Positions 42,840 through 53,359 of a stretch of DNA of 64,000 nt are shown in pieces. Both the position numbers and the translations under genes were made by a program. The stretch spans positions 1 through 64,000 of the forward strand of contig CAITLU010000052.1 of assembly GCA_903893315.1 (NCBI GenBank), read 5' to 3'. The stretch's first letter is position 1. Each line of letters opens with the position of its first letter. A model generated the notes under the pieces. The model made no database searches. It saw nothing but the letters and a program-made list of their open reading frames with translations, and was not told the DNA's origin. The DNA comes from an uncultured bacterium. Its GTDB lineage: Bacteria > Desulfobacterota > Binatia > UBA1149 > CAITLU01.

Positions 42840-44057
42840 TCAGGCCACCGCTCCGCGCGCACGCAGCGCCGCGACTTGCGCGGCGTCGTAGCCGAGTTCG
42901 CTCAGGATCTGGTCGCTGTGCTCGCCAAGGGTCGGCGCCGGTCGCGGCTGTACCTTGTCGCAACCCGCGAGCGAAACCGGGCTGTCGACGGTGCGCAGCA
43001 TCGTGCCGTCGGCGAAGTGGACGTCGCGGAACACGTCGTTGTCGATCATCTGCTGGTCTTCGTCGGCTTCGGTCAGACGGCCGATGATGCCGAACGTGAT
43101 GTCCTGGCGGTCGAGCGCCTCGCGCCATTCGGCCAGATCGCGAGTGGCGAAGATCGCGTCCAACTCGGAGATCAGTGCCGTCGCGTTGGCTCTGCGTGCG
43201 GGCAGTTCGTTAAAGCGCTGGTCGTCGAGCAGATCGGTGCGCGACAAAGCCACAGGCAGCCTCGGCCAGTCCTTCTGTTCCTGGATGACGGCCAGGAAGA
43301 TCCAGCGGTCGTCGCGTGTACGGTAGCGGTTGACCAGGGCGTTGGGCGTGGACCGGCGCGTGACCGGGGCGAATTGCTTGGCGCCCACCAGCACCGCCTG
43401 CAGCAGGTAGCCGTTGGCCCACGCGCCGTTGGCGAGCAGCGAGGAGGAAACCTTGGTTCCCTTGCCGGTGCGCTCGCGTTGCAGCATTGCCAGCAGAACG
43501 CCAGATACCAGGGCCATCGCCGAGGGATGGTCGCCCATGCCCGGCACCGACAGGGCCGGATCCGAATCGGCCTCGCGCACCGACTCCATCAGTCCGCTGC
43601 GCGCCCACCAGGCGGTGGCGTCATAGCCCGGCTTCTCGACTTCCGCGCCGCGTTCTCCGTAGCCCGTGGCGTAGGCGTAGATCAGACGCGAGTTTAGCGG
43701 GGCCAGTTCCTCGTAGGTGGCGCGGAAAGCGCGCAGTACCGAGGGGTGGTAGTTGGTCACGAACACGTCGGCGTCGGTGATCAGGCGGCGCAGCACCGCC
43801 TGGCCTTCGGCGTCCTTGAGGTTGAGCGCGATGCCGCGCTTGTTGCGGTTGGTGAGCATCCATCCGTAAGCGTGCTCGGAGTCAGGAATCGGCGGCATCT
43901 TGTGCAGGTAGCGGTAAGGGTCGCCGATGCCGGGCGGCTCAACCTTGATGACGTCGGCGCCGAAATCGGACAGCACCGTGGCCACCGCCGGTCCGAAGAT
44001 GAACGTGCCGCAGTCGATTACCTTCAGGCCGGCCAGGATCGCAGTGGGATCTTGCAT
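42840..44057 (-). CDS. CoA-transferase family III (CaiB/BaiF type)
   Basis: The 405-residue enzyme opens GLKVIDCGTFIFGPAVATVLSDFGADVIKVEPPGIGDPYR and NRNKRGIALNLKDAEGQ, typical of class III CoA-transferases. The catalytic Asp sits in KPGYDATAWWARSGLM. The GTGKGTKVSSSLLANGAWAN and RYRTRDDRWIFLA blocks follow. It moves CoA between an acyl-CoA and a free acid. The acid is unknown, but the abundance of acyl-CoA dehydrogenases suggests activation of a carboxylic growth substrate. It is alone on its strand; the 190 bases to the HupE gene and 227 bases to the next gene hold nothing else recognisable. Confidence 0.9.
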   Translation of the reverse strand: MQDPTAILAGLKVIDCGTFIFGPAVATVLSDFGADVIKVEPPGIGDPYRYLHKMPPIPDSEHAYGWMLTNRNKRGIALNLKDAEGQAVLRRLITDADVFVTNYHPSVLRAFRATYEELAPLNSRLIYAYATGYGERGAEVEKPGYDATAWWARSGLMESVREADSDPALSVPGMGDHPSAMALVSGVLLAMLQRERTGKGTKVSSSLLANGAWANGYLLQAVLVGAKQFAPVTRRSTPNALVNRYRTRDDRWIFLAVIQEQKDWPRLPVALSRTDLLDDQRFNELPARRANATALISELDAIFATRDLAEWREALDRQDITFGIIGRLTEADEDQQMIDNDVFRDVHFADGTMLRTVDSPVSLAGCDKVQPRPAPTLGEHSDQILSELGYDAAQVAALRARGAVA

Positions 44058-44284
44058 GGTGACTCTCCGCTCCCTTGCGCCGGCGGCGGCGCGTCGTGTT
44101 GCCTGCGGCCACGGCCAAAGGAAGTGGGTTCCGGGCGGCCGTGGCCGCTCGATCTGTAGCCGGATGAGACGCCCGGGGCGAATCTGAATCCCTGGCGCCG
44201 AAGTTTTTTGCTAAAAAATATCGGTTATTGTCTATGCACTAAGTTCACGTTCGGGAATCAGGTCGGTTCATCAAGGGAGGGGTC

Positions 44285-45571
44285 ATGACAAGTTTTCAGA
44301 GCCACGGCATCAACGATTCCATCATCCGCAGTACCAAGCGCATGTGCGCAGTTCTGTGCGCCGGCGGTTTGCTGCTGGCGCTGCACGCGGGTCCGGCGCG
44401 GGCGGCTACCGGGGACAATCTGGCGTCCTTCGACGCCGTGGTCACGGCGGGCATCCCGTCTTGTTCTGTCGGCACCGGCATCGCCTACGACGGCACGAAT
44501 CTGCTGCTGAGTTGCTGGGGCAGCAACGTGCTCGAGCGCGTGAACGCCACCACGCATCTCAACGGCGGGGCGGTGACGATCGCCGGAGTAAGCGATCTTC
44601 GCGCGATGGCGTGGGATGCGACCCGAGGCAGGCTGTGGGCGTGCAACGGCTCCTCTACCGTCGTGTTGATCGACACGGGCACCGGCACCGTGGACGCGTC
44701 AGTGCCGAGCTTCGGCACGGACGGTTGCGTCGACGGCCTCGCCTACGACGGTTCGGACGACACGATCTGGTCGAGCGATGACGTGGCCAGCAGCATCCAG
44801 CACTACACCACGGCCGGCGTGTTGATCGCGAGTTTTCCGCTCGGGGGCTTGCTTGGGGGTTGCGGCAACTCCGGCATCGCCGTTGGCGGTTCCAACCTCT
44901 ATCTCGCCAACAACGGTTGCTCGCAGATCTACACCCTCGACAAGGCGGTCACGTCCTCGACCTTGTTTGCCTCGTTTCCTGCGCGGCTTGAAGACCTCGA
45001 GTGCGACGGACGCACCTTCGCCGGGCAGAACAAGGGCGCAATCTGGAGCCTGGACGCGTACGACCGGACTTTGAACGCCTGGGAGATCGCGCCTGGCCTG
45101 TGCGCGTTCGGCGGCCTCGGTTCGTGTCCTGACGGCAAGGTCGATCCCGGCGAGCAGTGCGACGACGGCAACACCGTTAGCGGTGACGGCTGCGACGCCA
45201 ACTGCCAGCTAGAGGCCCGCGCCTGTCCGGGAGATTGCGGCGACCCGGCCCTTGCGTTCGGAAAGATCACCGCGGTCGACTCTCTGTACATCCTGCGAAC
45301 GGCGGTCGATCTTCAGAAGTGCCCTCTGTGCGTCTGCGATCTCGACAATTCCGGGACCATTCTCGCGAATGACGCGCTGGCCGACTTGAGGTCAGCGGTC
45401 GGTCTGCCGCAGGTGTTGTCCTGCCCCTCTGTCGACGTACCCACGACGACCACGACACTGGCGCCGCCGACCACGACGACTACGCTGCCGGACACGACGA
45501 CGACCACGACCTTGGCACCGGCGACGACCACGACGCTGCCGCCGTGCGTGGGTTTCAGTTCGCAGTGCTGA
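44285..45571 (+). CDS. Secreted protein with repeat-bearing N-domain, Cys-rich repeat, dockerin-like pair and Thr/Pro tail
   Basis: The 428-residue protein starts at ATG 44285 after GGGAGG. A signal segment spans about 18-39. The body (about 45-275) is a beta-propeller-like repeat set (GIAYDGTNLLLSCWGSNVLERVN; LAYDGSDDTIWSSDDVASSIQHY), typical of exported binding proteins. Then come GEQCDDGNTVSGDGCDANCQ, a myxobacterial-type Cys-rich repeat, and a dockerin-like pair (KITAVDSLYILRTAVDL...CDLDNSGTILANDALADLRSAVGL). The last about 50 residues are a Thr-rich linker ending CVGFSSQC. It may attach to a cell-surface partner. No enzyme motif is seen. A terminator follows. Confidence 0.8.
   Translation: MTSFQSHGINDSIIRSTKRMCAVLCAGGLLLALHAGPARAATGDNLASFDAVVTAGIPSCSVGTGIAYDGTNLLLSCWGSNVLERVNATTHLNGGAVTIAGVSDLRAMAWDATRGRLWACNGSSTVVLIDTGTGTVDASVPSFGTDGCVDGLAYDGSDDTIWSSDDVASSIQHYTTAGVLIASFPLGGLLGGCGNSGIAVGGSNLYLANNGCSQIYTLDKAVTSSTLFASFPARLEDLECDGRTFAGQNKGAIWSLDAYDRTLNAWEIAPGLCAFGGLGSCPDGKVDPGEQCDDGNTVSGDGCDANCQLEARACPGDCGDPALAFGKITAVDSLYILRTAVDLQKCPLCVCDLDNSGTILANDALADLRSAVGLPQVLSCPSVDVPTTTTTLAPPTTTTTLPDTTTTTTLAPATTTTLPPCVGFSSQC
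45436..45543 (+). repeat. Thr/Leu/Pro-coding degenerate repeat
   Basis: ACGACGACC-like triplet runs alternate with CTGGCGCCG or CTGCCG blocks, coding four T(4-6)-L-[AP]-P units. They form a flexible, O-glycosylation-prone linker at the C-end of the secreted protein. Such runs are prone to slippage and copy-number change. Confidence 0.75.
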
Positions 45572-45646
45572 CGGCAACAGCGCCGCCGTCGATCACGACG
45601 CATTTATTCATTGAGAGCGCTGCGTCGATTTAGTCTGATTTTGAAG

Positions 45647-45681
45647 CGGCCCGTGTGCAGCAACACACGGGCCGTTTCTTT
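45647..45681 (+). terminator. Intrinsic terminator after the secreted protein gene
   Basis: CGGCCCGTGTG (45647-45657) pairs with CACACGGGCCG (45664-45674), an 11-bp stem and 6-base loop, followed by TTTCTTT. It lies 75 bases after the stop and could also serve the convergent menE. Confidence 0.85.
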
Positions 45682-45769
45682 GTTCACGAAGCGCGGACTG
45701 ACTGCAGTTCTCGCATCGCGCTTCGCCCTGAGTTTTCGCGGAGCGGCCTCACTTCACCGCCTGCCAGAC

Positions 45770-47488
45770 TCAGCCAACCGCATCTTCCCACGCCTGCGCC
45801 AGCGCGCGTCGATCGACTTTGCCGCCGGCGTTGCGCGGAAGCGCGGTGACGAAACGAATCAGGCGCGGTGTCTTGAATGCGGCCAGTCGCGCGCGGCACC
45901 AGTGGCGCAGTTGGTCTGCGTCGATCGCGGTGAGCGACTGTGCGCCGGGGCGTAGCGCCACCAGTGCGACGACGCGCTGGCCCCACTCGTGATCGTCGAT
46001 GCCGAACACCGCGCACTCGCCGACGCCGGAGTGCTCTTCGAGCAGCGCTTCGACTTCGGCCGGTGCGACGTTCTCGCCGCCGCTGACGATAAGATCGGTG
46101 CGGCGGCAGGCGATATGGACGCGCCCCAGCGTGTCGACCGAGGCGAGGTCGCCGGTGCGCAGCCACGCAGTCTGTGTCGGCGTCTTGGCCGTATTCGCAT
46201 CCGCACTCGCACCGATTCCGAACGCCGCAGTGTTGGCGCCGTCGTTGCGAAAGTAGCCGCCGCTTACGTTGGCGCCACGGGCGAGCAGTTCGCCGACGCC
46301 GTCGGCGCCGGCCGAGTCGATGCGCACTTCGACGCCTGGCAGTGGAGCACCTACGCAACCGTCGCCGGCATCGGCGCTGCCCGGTAACGTAGTGCAAAGC
46401 TGCGAGCACGCTTCGCTCAGGCCATAGGTCGCGGCGATCGGCAGTCCGCTCGCAAGCGCGCGCTGCGCAAGCGCAGGCGACAGCGCCGCGCCGCCGATCA
46501 GCAGGCAGCGAAGCCTGGCGTGTGCGGGACCACGCAGCGACTCGATCAGCCGCGCAAGCATCGTCGGGACCAGTGAGATCATCGTGGCCGGGCCGTTCTC
46601 GATCGCGCAGCGCACGCGTTCGGCGTCGAAGCCGTCTTCGAGATCGACGCGGCTGCCTTCGATAACCGCGCGAGCCAGGATCGCCAGTCCGCCGACGTGG
46701 TAGAGCGGCAGCGTCGCGAGCCACACGTCTGCCGCGCCGTGGCCGAGACGTTGGCGTGATGCTGCGGCGGCTGCGAAGTGATTGGCGCTGGTCAGCACCA
46801 CGCCTTTTGGGAGCGCTGTGGTGCCCGAAGTGTAGACGATCATCCACGCGGTCTGGGGATCTATCTGCGACGGCAGCGCTACGGTTTTCGCGATTGCGAC
46901 ACGATCCAGGTCCGCGTGGACTCCCAGGCAGATGGGACTCGGCGTGAGGCTGGCCGACTGGTAAGCGCGACTCGCCGCTTCGTCGAGCAACAGCAGTCGC
47001 GGTTCGGCGTGCGCCAGCAGAGGGCCGATTTCCGCGGCGCCAAGGTGCGTGTTAAGCGGTACCAGCACGGCGCCGATCTTCTGCGCGGCGTGGACCAGCA
47101 CGACCAATCGAGGATGACTGGCCATGCGCACAGCCACACGATCGCCGCGTCCGATGCCGAGAGAGAGCAGGCGCAGCGCCACCGACTCGGCTTCGCGAAC
47201 CAGTGCTGCGTAATCGTAGCAGCGCGGCTCCCCGCACGATGCGTCGGCAATGAGCGCGTCGACGATGCTGTCGCGAGCGCCGTCGTCGCCATTGCCGCAA
47301 GTGGCGTCGCTACCGCTGCAAGCTCCGTCACCGACACTGCCGTGAACGCCAGCGCCGACTCCGCCACCCTCGCCGCCGCGAAAGAACAGCGCCGGCGCGT
47401 TCGGCGTCAGCCTGGCGCGCTGCCACAGCCACGCATCGCCGCAGCCGAGCACCTGCGTTGCGCCGACCATCGCGCTGTCAGCGTTCAT
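45770..47488 (-). CDS. menE: o-Succinylbenzoate-CoA ligase
   Basis: The 572-residue adenylating enzyme converts o-succinylbenzoate to its CoA ester in menaquinone synthesis. It has the AMP-binding motif MIVYTSGTTALPKGVVLT, YGLSEACSQ, and the lid DLIVSGGENVAPAEVEALLEEH. The N-terminal region carries an unusual Gly/Ala/Cys-rich insert (about 35-85), longer than in typical MenE (about 450-500 residues). It ends the operon; its start overlaps the menC stop (ATGA). Confidence 0.9.
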   Translation of the reverse strand: MNADSAMVGATQVLGCGDAWLWQRARLTPNAPALFFRGGEGGGVGAGVHGSVGDGACSGSDATCGNGDDGARDSIVDALIADASCGEPRCYDYAALVREAESVALRLLSLGIGRGDRVAVRMASHPRLVVLVHAAQKIGAVLVPLNTHLGAAEIGPLLAHAEPRLLLLDEAASRAYQSASLTPSPICLGVHADLDRVAIAKTVALPSQIDPQTAWMIVYTSGTTALPKGVVLTSANHFAAAAASRQRLGHGAADVWLATLPLYHVGGLAILARAVIEGSRVDLEDGFDAERVRCAIENGPATMISLVPTMLARLIESLRGPAHARLRCLLIGGAALSPALAQRALASGLPIAATYGLSEACSQLCTTLPGSADAGDGCVGAPLPGVEVRIDSAGADGVGELLARGANVSGGYFRNDGANTAAFGIGASADANTAKTPTQTAWLRTGDLASVDTLGRVHIACRRTDLIVSGGENVAPAEVEALLEEHSGVGECAVFGIDDHEWGQRVVALVALRPGAQSLTAIDADQLRHWCRARLAAFKTPRLIRFVTALPRNAGGKVDRRALAQAWEDAVG

Positions 47489-48687
47489 GCGCGGCCAGAC
47501 TCCACACCGAGGCCGGGCCCACGGATTTCAAACCAAGGCCGAGGCGTCGCGTCCACGCTGGCCGCGTTTTGCGCAGCGTCGCCGCGAATCAAGTCTCGCG
47601 CTGCGCTCTCAGCAGCCGCCTTTTGCGCAGCTCCCGCGCCGGCCGCGTCTCTCGCCACGTCCTCGATGCCCGCACCCGCAGCGAGAAAAAACTCGCCGCC
47701 CAGTCCGAGAGCTTCGTCGGCGCCAGCTGCCAGCGCGACGTGAGCGGTAGCGGCGCGGCCGACCGCCGATTCGATCGAATCGGTGAACACCACGCGCAGG
47801 CCGCCGCGTCGCGCGGCTGTTGCCAGTGCCAACGCAGGCAGTGGTCCGCCGACGCGTTCGAGCTTGAGCACCAGTACGTCGGCCGCGTCCCCGGCGATCA
47901 CCGCATCGAGATCACGCGCGGTTACGATCGACTCGTCGACCGCTACCGCAACGTGCTTGCGCAGCGACCTGAGAACTGCGAGCCTGCTCGATGAAGTATC
48001 GCCGAGCGGTTCTTCGATGAAATCCACGCCGGCGTTCTTCAGTGCGCGCAATGCGGTCTCGGCATCGGCGCCGTTCCAGGCACCGTTGGCGTCGAGCCGC
48101 AGCCGCGCCGCTGCGCCAGCGGCCGCGCGCACAGCCAGCACCCGCGCAACGTCGTCGGCGACGCTGCCGGCGCCGACCTTGAGCTTGACGGCCGTGAATC
48201 CCGCGGAAGCGTAGCGCGCTGCTTCAGAGATCGCGGCGGCGCCGTCGCCGGTCAGCAGCGCGGACACCGCAAGCGTGGCATCGGCCGCCGCTCCGAGCAG
48301 TCTCGCCAGCGAAATCCCGCGGCGACGTGCTTCGAGATCCAGCAGCGCGCATTGAAGGCCGGCGCGTACCGAGCACGAGAGAGAGGGATCGAAGCTTCGC
48401 GCCAGCAGTTCCGACGCGAGCGGACGGACGCCGACGATCTGCGCAGCAATGTCATGAAGTTCACGCAGCGCAGCGCCGCTGCTGCGCTGCGTGAGCCAAT
48501 CGACCGCGCTGGCCTCGCCGATGCCTTGGGCATCGTCGTCCCCGCGCAGTCGCAGCCATGACACTTCGCGAGTGAGCAGCGCCGCCGACCCGGACATGGA
48601 CGAGCGCCGCAGCCGCCGCCGCAGGGGAATCGACATCGAAACGACTTCGGCGCCGACAATGCGGCCGCTCAGGTCAGGTGCGTCCAC
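47485..48687 (-). CDS. menC: o-Succinylbenzoate synthase
   Basis: This 400-residue enolase-superfamily protein dehydrates SHCHC to o-succinylbenzoate. FTAVKLKVGAG holds the catalytic Lys pair, RLRLDANGAWN the first metal Asp, and DFIEEPL the metal Glu. AVDESI and LVLKLERVGG supply the later metal ligand and catalytic Lys. GTG 48687 overlaps the menA end by 19 bases; an internal ATG (48636) is less likely. Acts between MenH and MenE. Confidence 0.9.
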   Translation of the reverse strand: MDAPDLSGRIVGAEVVSMSIPLRRRLRRSSMSGSAALLTREVSWLRLRGDDDAQGIGEASAVDWLTQRSSGAALRELHDIAAQIVGVRPLASELLARSFDPSLSCSVRAGLQCALLDLEARRRGISLARLLGAAADATLAVSALLTGDGAAAISEAARYASAGFTAVKLKVGAGSVADDVARVLAVRAAAGAAARLRLDANGAWNGADAETALRALKNAGVDFIEEPLGDTSSSRLAVLRSLRKHVAVAVDESIVTARDLDAVIAGDAADVLVLKLERVGGPLPALALATAARRGGLRVVFTDSIESAVGRAATAHVALAAGADEALGLGGEFFLAAGAGIEDVARDAAGAGAAQKAAAESAARDLIRGDAAQNAASVDATPRPWFEIRGPGLGVESGRA

Positions 48688-49562
48688 ATCACTCCGAGCG
48701 CCAGCAGTGCGCCGTAGACGACCTGGAGTCTCGCGGTGGCGCCGAGCATGGGATTGAGCGCGGGGCCGCTGCAGCGCATTACTTCGCGCGTCGTGCAGAG
48801 CGCCAGAGGCGCGGCGAGCAAAGGCAGCAACACCGCGGAATCAAACCACGGCGCCAGCAATAGCGGCCATGCCAGCGCGAGCACCACCAGGACGATATAC
48901 TGACCGCGCGTGGCGCTCTCTCCGATGCGTACCGCCAGCGTGCGTTTCCCGGCTTTGGAATCGGTGGCGATGTCGCGCAGGTTGTTCACCACCAGGATCG
49001 CGACGGCGAGCAGTCCGATCGGCACGGCAGCGAGCAGCGTGGTCAGGTCCACGACGCCGCGCTGCAGCCACACGGTTCCGCACACCGGCACCAATCCGAA
49101 GAACGCGAACACGAATACGTCGCCGAGGCCGTGCGACGCCAGCGGCCAGGGACCGCCTGCATAGGCATAGGCGCAGACCAGCGACGTGATGCCGATTACG
49201 ACGATAGGCAGGCCGCCGCGCACTATCAGCGCGATGCCGAGCAGTGCAGCGGCGGCTACGCAGATCAGGAAACCCCGGCGAACCGCCTGCGGATCGAGCA
49301 GGCCGGACTGCACGACGCGGGTAGGGCCGACGCGTTCGTGCGTGTCGATACCACCCACGTAGTCGTAGTAATCGTTGGCAAGGTTGACGGCGGCCTGGAT
49401 TGCGAACGCCGCTGCCAGCGTGATCACCGCGATCGCGAAATCTCCGGCCGAGCGCGGCGGCGCCAGCGCGAGTCCCACCACCACCGGCACGATGCTGGCG
49501 GTCAGCGTACGCGGTCGGATCGCCAGCACCCAACGTTGCCAGGTCGTCATCGTCTGCGTCAT
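48669..49562 (-). CDS. menA: 1,4-Dihydroxy-2-naphthoate polyprenyltransferase
   Basis: This 297-residue inner-membrane UbiA-family enzyme attaches the isoprenoid tail to dihydroxynaphthoate. It opens WVLAIRPRTLTASIVPVVVG, with the first Asp-rich region NLANDYYDYVGGIDTHERVGP and the second NNLRDIATDSKAGKRTLAVRIGE. About eight hydrophobic segments are present. Order and spacing follow menB by 61 bases. Quinone tail length cannot be told from sequence. Confidence 0.93.
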   Translation of the reverse strand: MTQTMTTWQRWVLAIRPRTLTASIVPVVVGLALAPPRSAGDFAIAVITLAAAFAIQAAVNLANDYYDYVGGIDTHERVGPTRVVQSGLLDPQAVRRGFLICVAAAALLGIALIVRGGLPIVVIGITSLVCAYAYAGGPWPLASHGLGDVFVFAFFGLVPVCGTVWLQRGVVDLTTLLAAVPIGLLAVAILVVNNLRDIATDSKAGKRTLAVRIGESATRGQYIVLVVLALAWPLLLAPWFDSAVLLPLLAAPLALCTTREVMRCSGPALNPMLGATARLQVVYGALLALGVMWTHLT

Positions 49563-49623
49563 CTTGGCTGCTCTCGGTCTCGTGCTCTACGTCGTGTCAT
49601 CGTCGCGTCGTCGTCGCTTGCAA

Positions 49624-50438
<815 letters not shown>

Positions 50439-50442
<4 letters not shown>

Positions 50443-51290
50443 GGTCGGACTCCTTGGTTGTCGTTGTTCGATGCGATTTCGTCGGCGAAGGCGCCGAGCG
50501 CGGAAGCGAACCAGTCAGGTTTCTCCAGGTGGACGTTGTGCCCGGCACCATCGGCGCAAAGCCGCCGGGCATCGGGCAGCACGCCGAACATCTGTTCGGC
50601 AATAGTGCTGAATTTGGGGTCGAGTGCGCCGCAGATCAGCAGCACAGGAAGCGTCAGGGTTGCAAGGCGATCGCCGAACCACGGCTGCGCGCCGGCGCCT
50701 GCGGCTCTCAGCGAAGCGGCCAGTTCACGGGCATCGCCGCGCAGCCTGAGGTCGCGCTGAAGTTCGCGTGTCGATGGCGCAAGAGCGGCCTGAGTCGCGA
50801 ACAGAGGTTGTGATTCCCAAAGCGCTATGAAGGTGCGCAGGCCGTGGCGTTCGAGCGCCGCCGCGCGCTGCTGATCCTCGTCGGCGCGAAGCCGGCGCTG
50901 GAGCGGATCGGCAAGGCCGGCGGACGCGCTTTCCAGAACCAGGCCGCGCAGCGGTCGCTGCGAGTGCAGCGCGTAGGCAAGCGCGACGCGCCCGCCCATC
51001 GAGTAGCCGACCACGATCGCATCGCGGACGCCGAGGCGCTCGAGCAGCGCGTCGAGCAGACGACAGATGCCGTCGATCGAATAGTGTTGGGGAAAATGCG
51101 CGGCGCGGGTCCGGCCGTGACCAGGAAGATCCATCGCGACGATGCGCAGGCGGCGGTCGAGCGCGGCGCGAATCGTCTGCCAGTCTTCCTTGCAGCCGAG
51201 GAAGCCGTGCAACAGCACCAGCGTCGTGGCGCGGCGCGGCCCGCTGTCGTCGAAGGCGAGTTCGCAGTCGTCGATCAGCAGGCTCGGCAT
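50439..51290 (-). CDS. menH: SHCHC synthase-like alpha/beta hydrolase
   Basis: This 283-residue protein sits between menD and menB. It removes pyruvate from SEPHCHC to give SHCHC. It has [21 protein letters not shown], the nucleophile Ser in [14 protein letters not shown], the Asp in ALDPKF, and the catalytic His in [17 protein letters not shown] 51290 shares one base with the menD stop; GTG 51293 is an alternative. Context and the MenH-like GLEAxSAG segment ([12 protein letters not shown]) support the assignment. Confidence 0.88.
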
Positions 51291-53287
51291 CACGCAGCCG
51301 TGGGCCTTGATCCAGCCGTCGCATGTGCGAGCGCCCGGGCGGTTGTCGGTTGTGTTGATGCTTGCACGTCAGTCGCGAGGGCTGCTCGACGGGCGGCGGC
51401 CTGTGCGGCGGCTACCAGGCGGCGGCTGCGCTCGGGGTTGGTAGTGCGGTCGCTGCGAAGTTCGATCACGCACGGCTCGCATCGGCCGATCGCGTCGCGC
51501 AGCAGCGCGGCGAGCCGGGTCATGTCGGCGGCAAGTGCGTAACGACCGGGCAGCAGCGCTGCGGCCATGGCAGCTATGTCGACGTCGTGAGGCGCCGCGA
51601 ACAAAGATTCGAACAGCGCTCCGAGGTCGTGCTGGGGCAGGAACGAAAAGATACCGCCGCCGTTGTTGTTGATGACGACCGTGATCAGGGGAATGCGGTA
51701 GCGTGAAGCTACAGCAAGTGCGGTGACGTCGTGGAGGAAGCTGAGGTCGCCGAGCACCAGCACGGATGCGTGGGAGCGGGTGCTTGCAACGCCGAGAGCG
51801 GTCGAGATCACGCCGTCGATACCGCTGGCACCGCGGTTGGCGAGCACGCGCAAGTCCGCGTCGCTCTGGCCGAAGAAAGCGTCGGCGTCGCGGATCGGCA
51901 TGCTGTTGCCGACGAACAGTGTCGGCTGCGGCGCCCTGGTCGCGGTCACGACACGGGCGACTGTGCGAACGACGGCGCCTTCGAAAATTTCTGCTCCCGG
52001 CTCCATGGCCGCGTCGAGGCCGGCGTCCACCGCGGCGCGTGCAGCTTGTGAGGCGCGCAGCCAGCGTGCGGTCCAATCCGATCGCGCACCGTTGCCGGAC
52101 GCCAGCGCTGCGACCAGATCGCGGCACAGCACGGCAGGCTCGCTGCGCAGGACGGCGCTGCACGCGTGAAACGGATCGGGCCAACCCGACTCCGCCACCA
52201 GCAGGTGCTTGCAGGGCCGGCTCTCGTCGAGAAAGGTTTGCAGGGAACGCGGCGCTGGCGTCGAGCCGAAACGCAGGATCACGTCGGGACCTTGCTCGCG
52301 ACGAAACGTTTCGTCGCGCAGCAGCAGGTCGTAGGCATCGACCACGAGGCTGCGATCATGGCCGCCGTAGCGAAGGCCGCTCAGCGGATCGGCAAGGACC
52401 GGCCATCCAAGAACAGCGGCGAGCGCTGCGATGTCGGCGGCCGGCAAGGCCTGGCCGGCGCAGACGATCAAGCCGCGTTCGGCGCGCGACAGCAGTTCGG
52501 CCACGGCGCTGATCTGACTCTGGCCGAGACCGCCCGCGCTGCGAAACACGCGTGCAAAAGGCTGCGCGGCGATCGTGTGTGACTGCTCGCTTTGAGCGTC
52601 GCGGCGCGTCGCGGCCGCGTCGGTACATGGCTGCGTATGCGCGTCCGCGCCTTGAAGGACGCTGGCCACACCCGTGAAACTCGCGTCCCAGAATGGTTCT
52701 CGAAACGGCAGGTTGAGGTGCACCGGCCCGGCGTTGTCGGCGCAAGCCGACGCCAGTGCGCGCGTCGCCAGCGTTCGATAACAGCGCTCGGATGTTTCGC
52801 CGATGTCGAGGATCGGGACGTCGACCGCCATGCGTGTGTGCGATCCGTAGAGCCCCACTTGATCGATAGTCTGAGGCGCCGCGCAGTCACGAAGTTCGGG
52901 CGGCCGATCGGCGGTGAGAACGAGCAGCGAAGCAGCGCAAAGCGACGCTTCGACGATGGCCGGCAGCAGGTTGGTCGCTGCGGTTCCCGAAGTGCAGGCG
53001 ATCAACACCGGTCCCGCGCCGGCTTTGGCAATTCCCAGCGCAAAGAAGGCGAGGCTGCGTTCATCGGTGATGACGTGGGTGCGGATCGAGGGTCTTTCCG
53101 CCAGCGCCAGCGCCAACGGTGTCGAGCGCGAACCCGGCGCCAGGCACGCCTCGCGAAGCCCGCCGCGTTCGAACTCGCTCAGCAGGCAGCGCGCGGCGAA
53201 CAGCGCCCGGCTGGGAGTCTGCAAAGAACCCTGCTCCTGCGGCCGGGCATCGATCTCGGAGCCGTGATCTTGGCTGCGGCTCGTCAT
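51290..53287 (-). CDS. menD: SEPHCHC synthase
   Basis: This 665-residue thiamine-diphosphate enzyme joins 2-oxoglutarate and isochorismate, the first committed step. It has ARCLLSEFERGGLREACLAPGSRSTPLALAL and CTSGTAATNLLPAIVEAS at the N-end. The ThDP/Mg motif GDLSFLHDVTALAVA...VVINNNGGGIFSFLP is near the C-end. It is longer than most MenD (about 550-590) owing to inserts around residues 215-245 and a C-terminal Ala-rich tail. It follows menF by 72 bases. Confidence 0.93.
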   Translation of the reverse strand: MTSRSQDHGSEIDARPQEQGSLQTPSRALFAARCLLSEFERGGLREACLAPGSRSTPLALALAERPSIRTHVITDERSLAFFALGIAKAGAGPVLIACTSGTAATNLLPAIVEASLCAASLLVLTADRPPELRDCAAPQTIDQVGLYGSHTRMAVDVPILDIGETSERCYRTLATRALASACADNAGPVHLNLPFREPFWDASFTGVASVLQGADAHTQPCTDAAATRRDAQSEQSHTIAAQPFARVFRSAGGLGQSQISAVAELLSRAERGLIVCAGQALPAADIAALAAVLGWPVLADPLSGLRYGGHDRSLVVDAYDLLLRDETFRREQGPDVILRFGSTPAPRSLQTFLDESRPCKHLLVAESGWPDPFHACSAVLRSEPAVLCRDLVAALASGNGARSDWTARWLRASQAARAAVDAGLDAAMEPGAEIFEGAVVRTVARVVTATRAPQPTLFVGNSMPIRDADAFFGQSDADLRVLANRGASGIDGVISTALGVASTRSHASVLVLGDLSFLHDVTALAVASRYRIPLITVVINNNGGGIFSFLPQHDLGALFESLFAAPHDVDIAAMAAALLPGRYALAADMTRLAALLRDAIGRCEPCVIELRSDRTTNPERSRRLVAAAQAAARRAALATDVQASTQPTTARALAHATAGSRPTAA

Positions 53288-53359
53288 GGACGCGCCGCGA
53301 TTGCGGTTTCGCGCTTTGCTCCCGGCAGCGGGTTGGTGTCGGGGTTTTTCAATCGGCTC

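Noticed and set aside
45436-45543. Possible CRISPR or tandem DNA array
   Set aside because: The repetition is codon-level Thr/Pro-rich coding sequence in frame with the secreted protein, without spacer structure.
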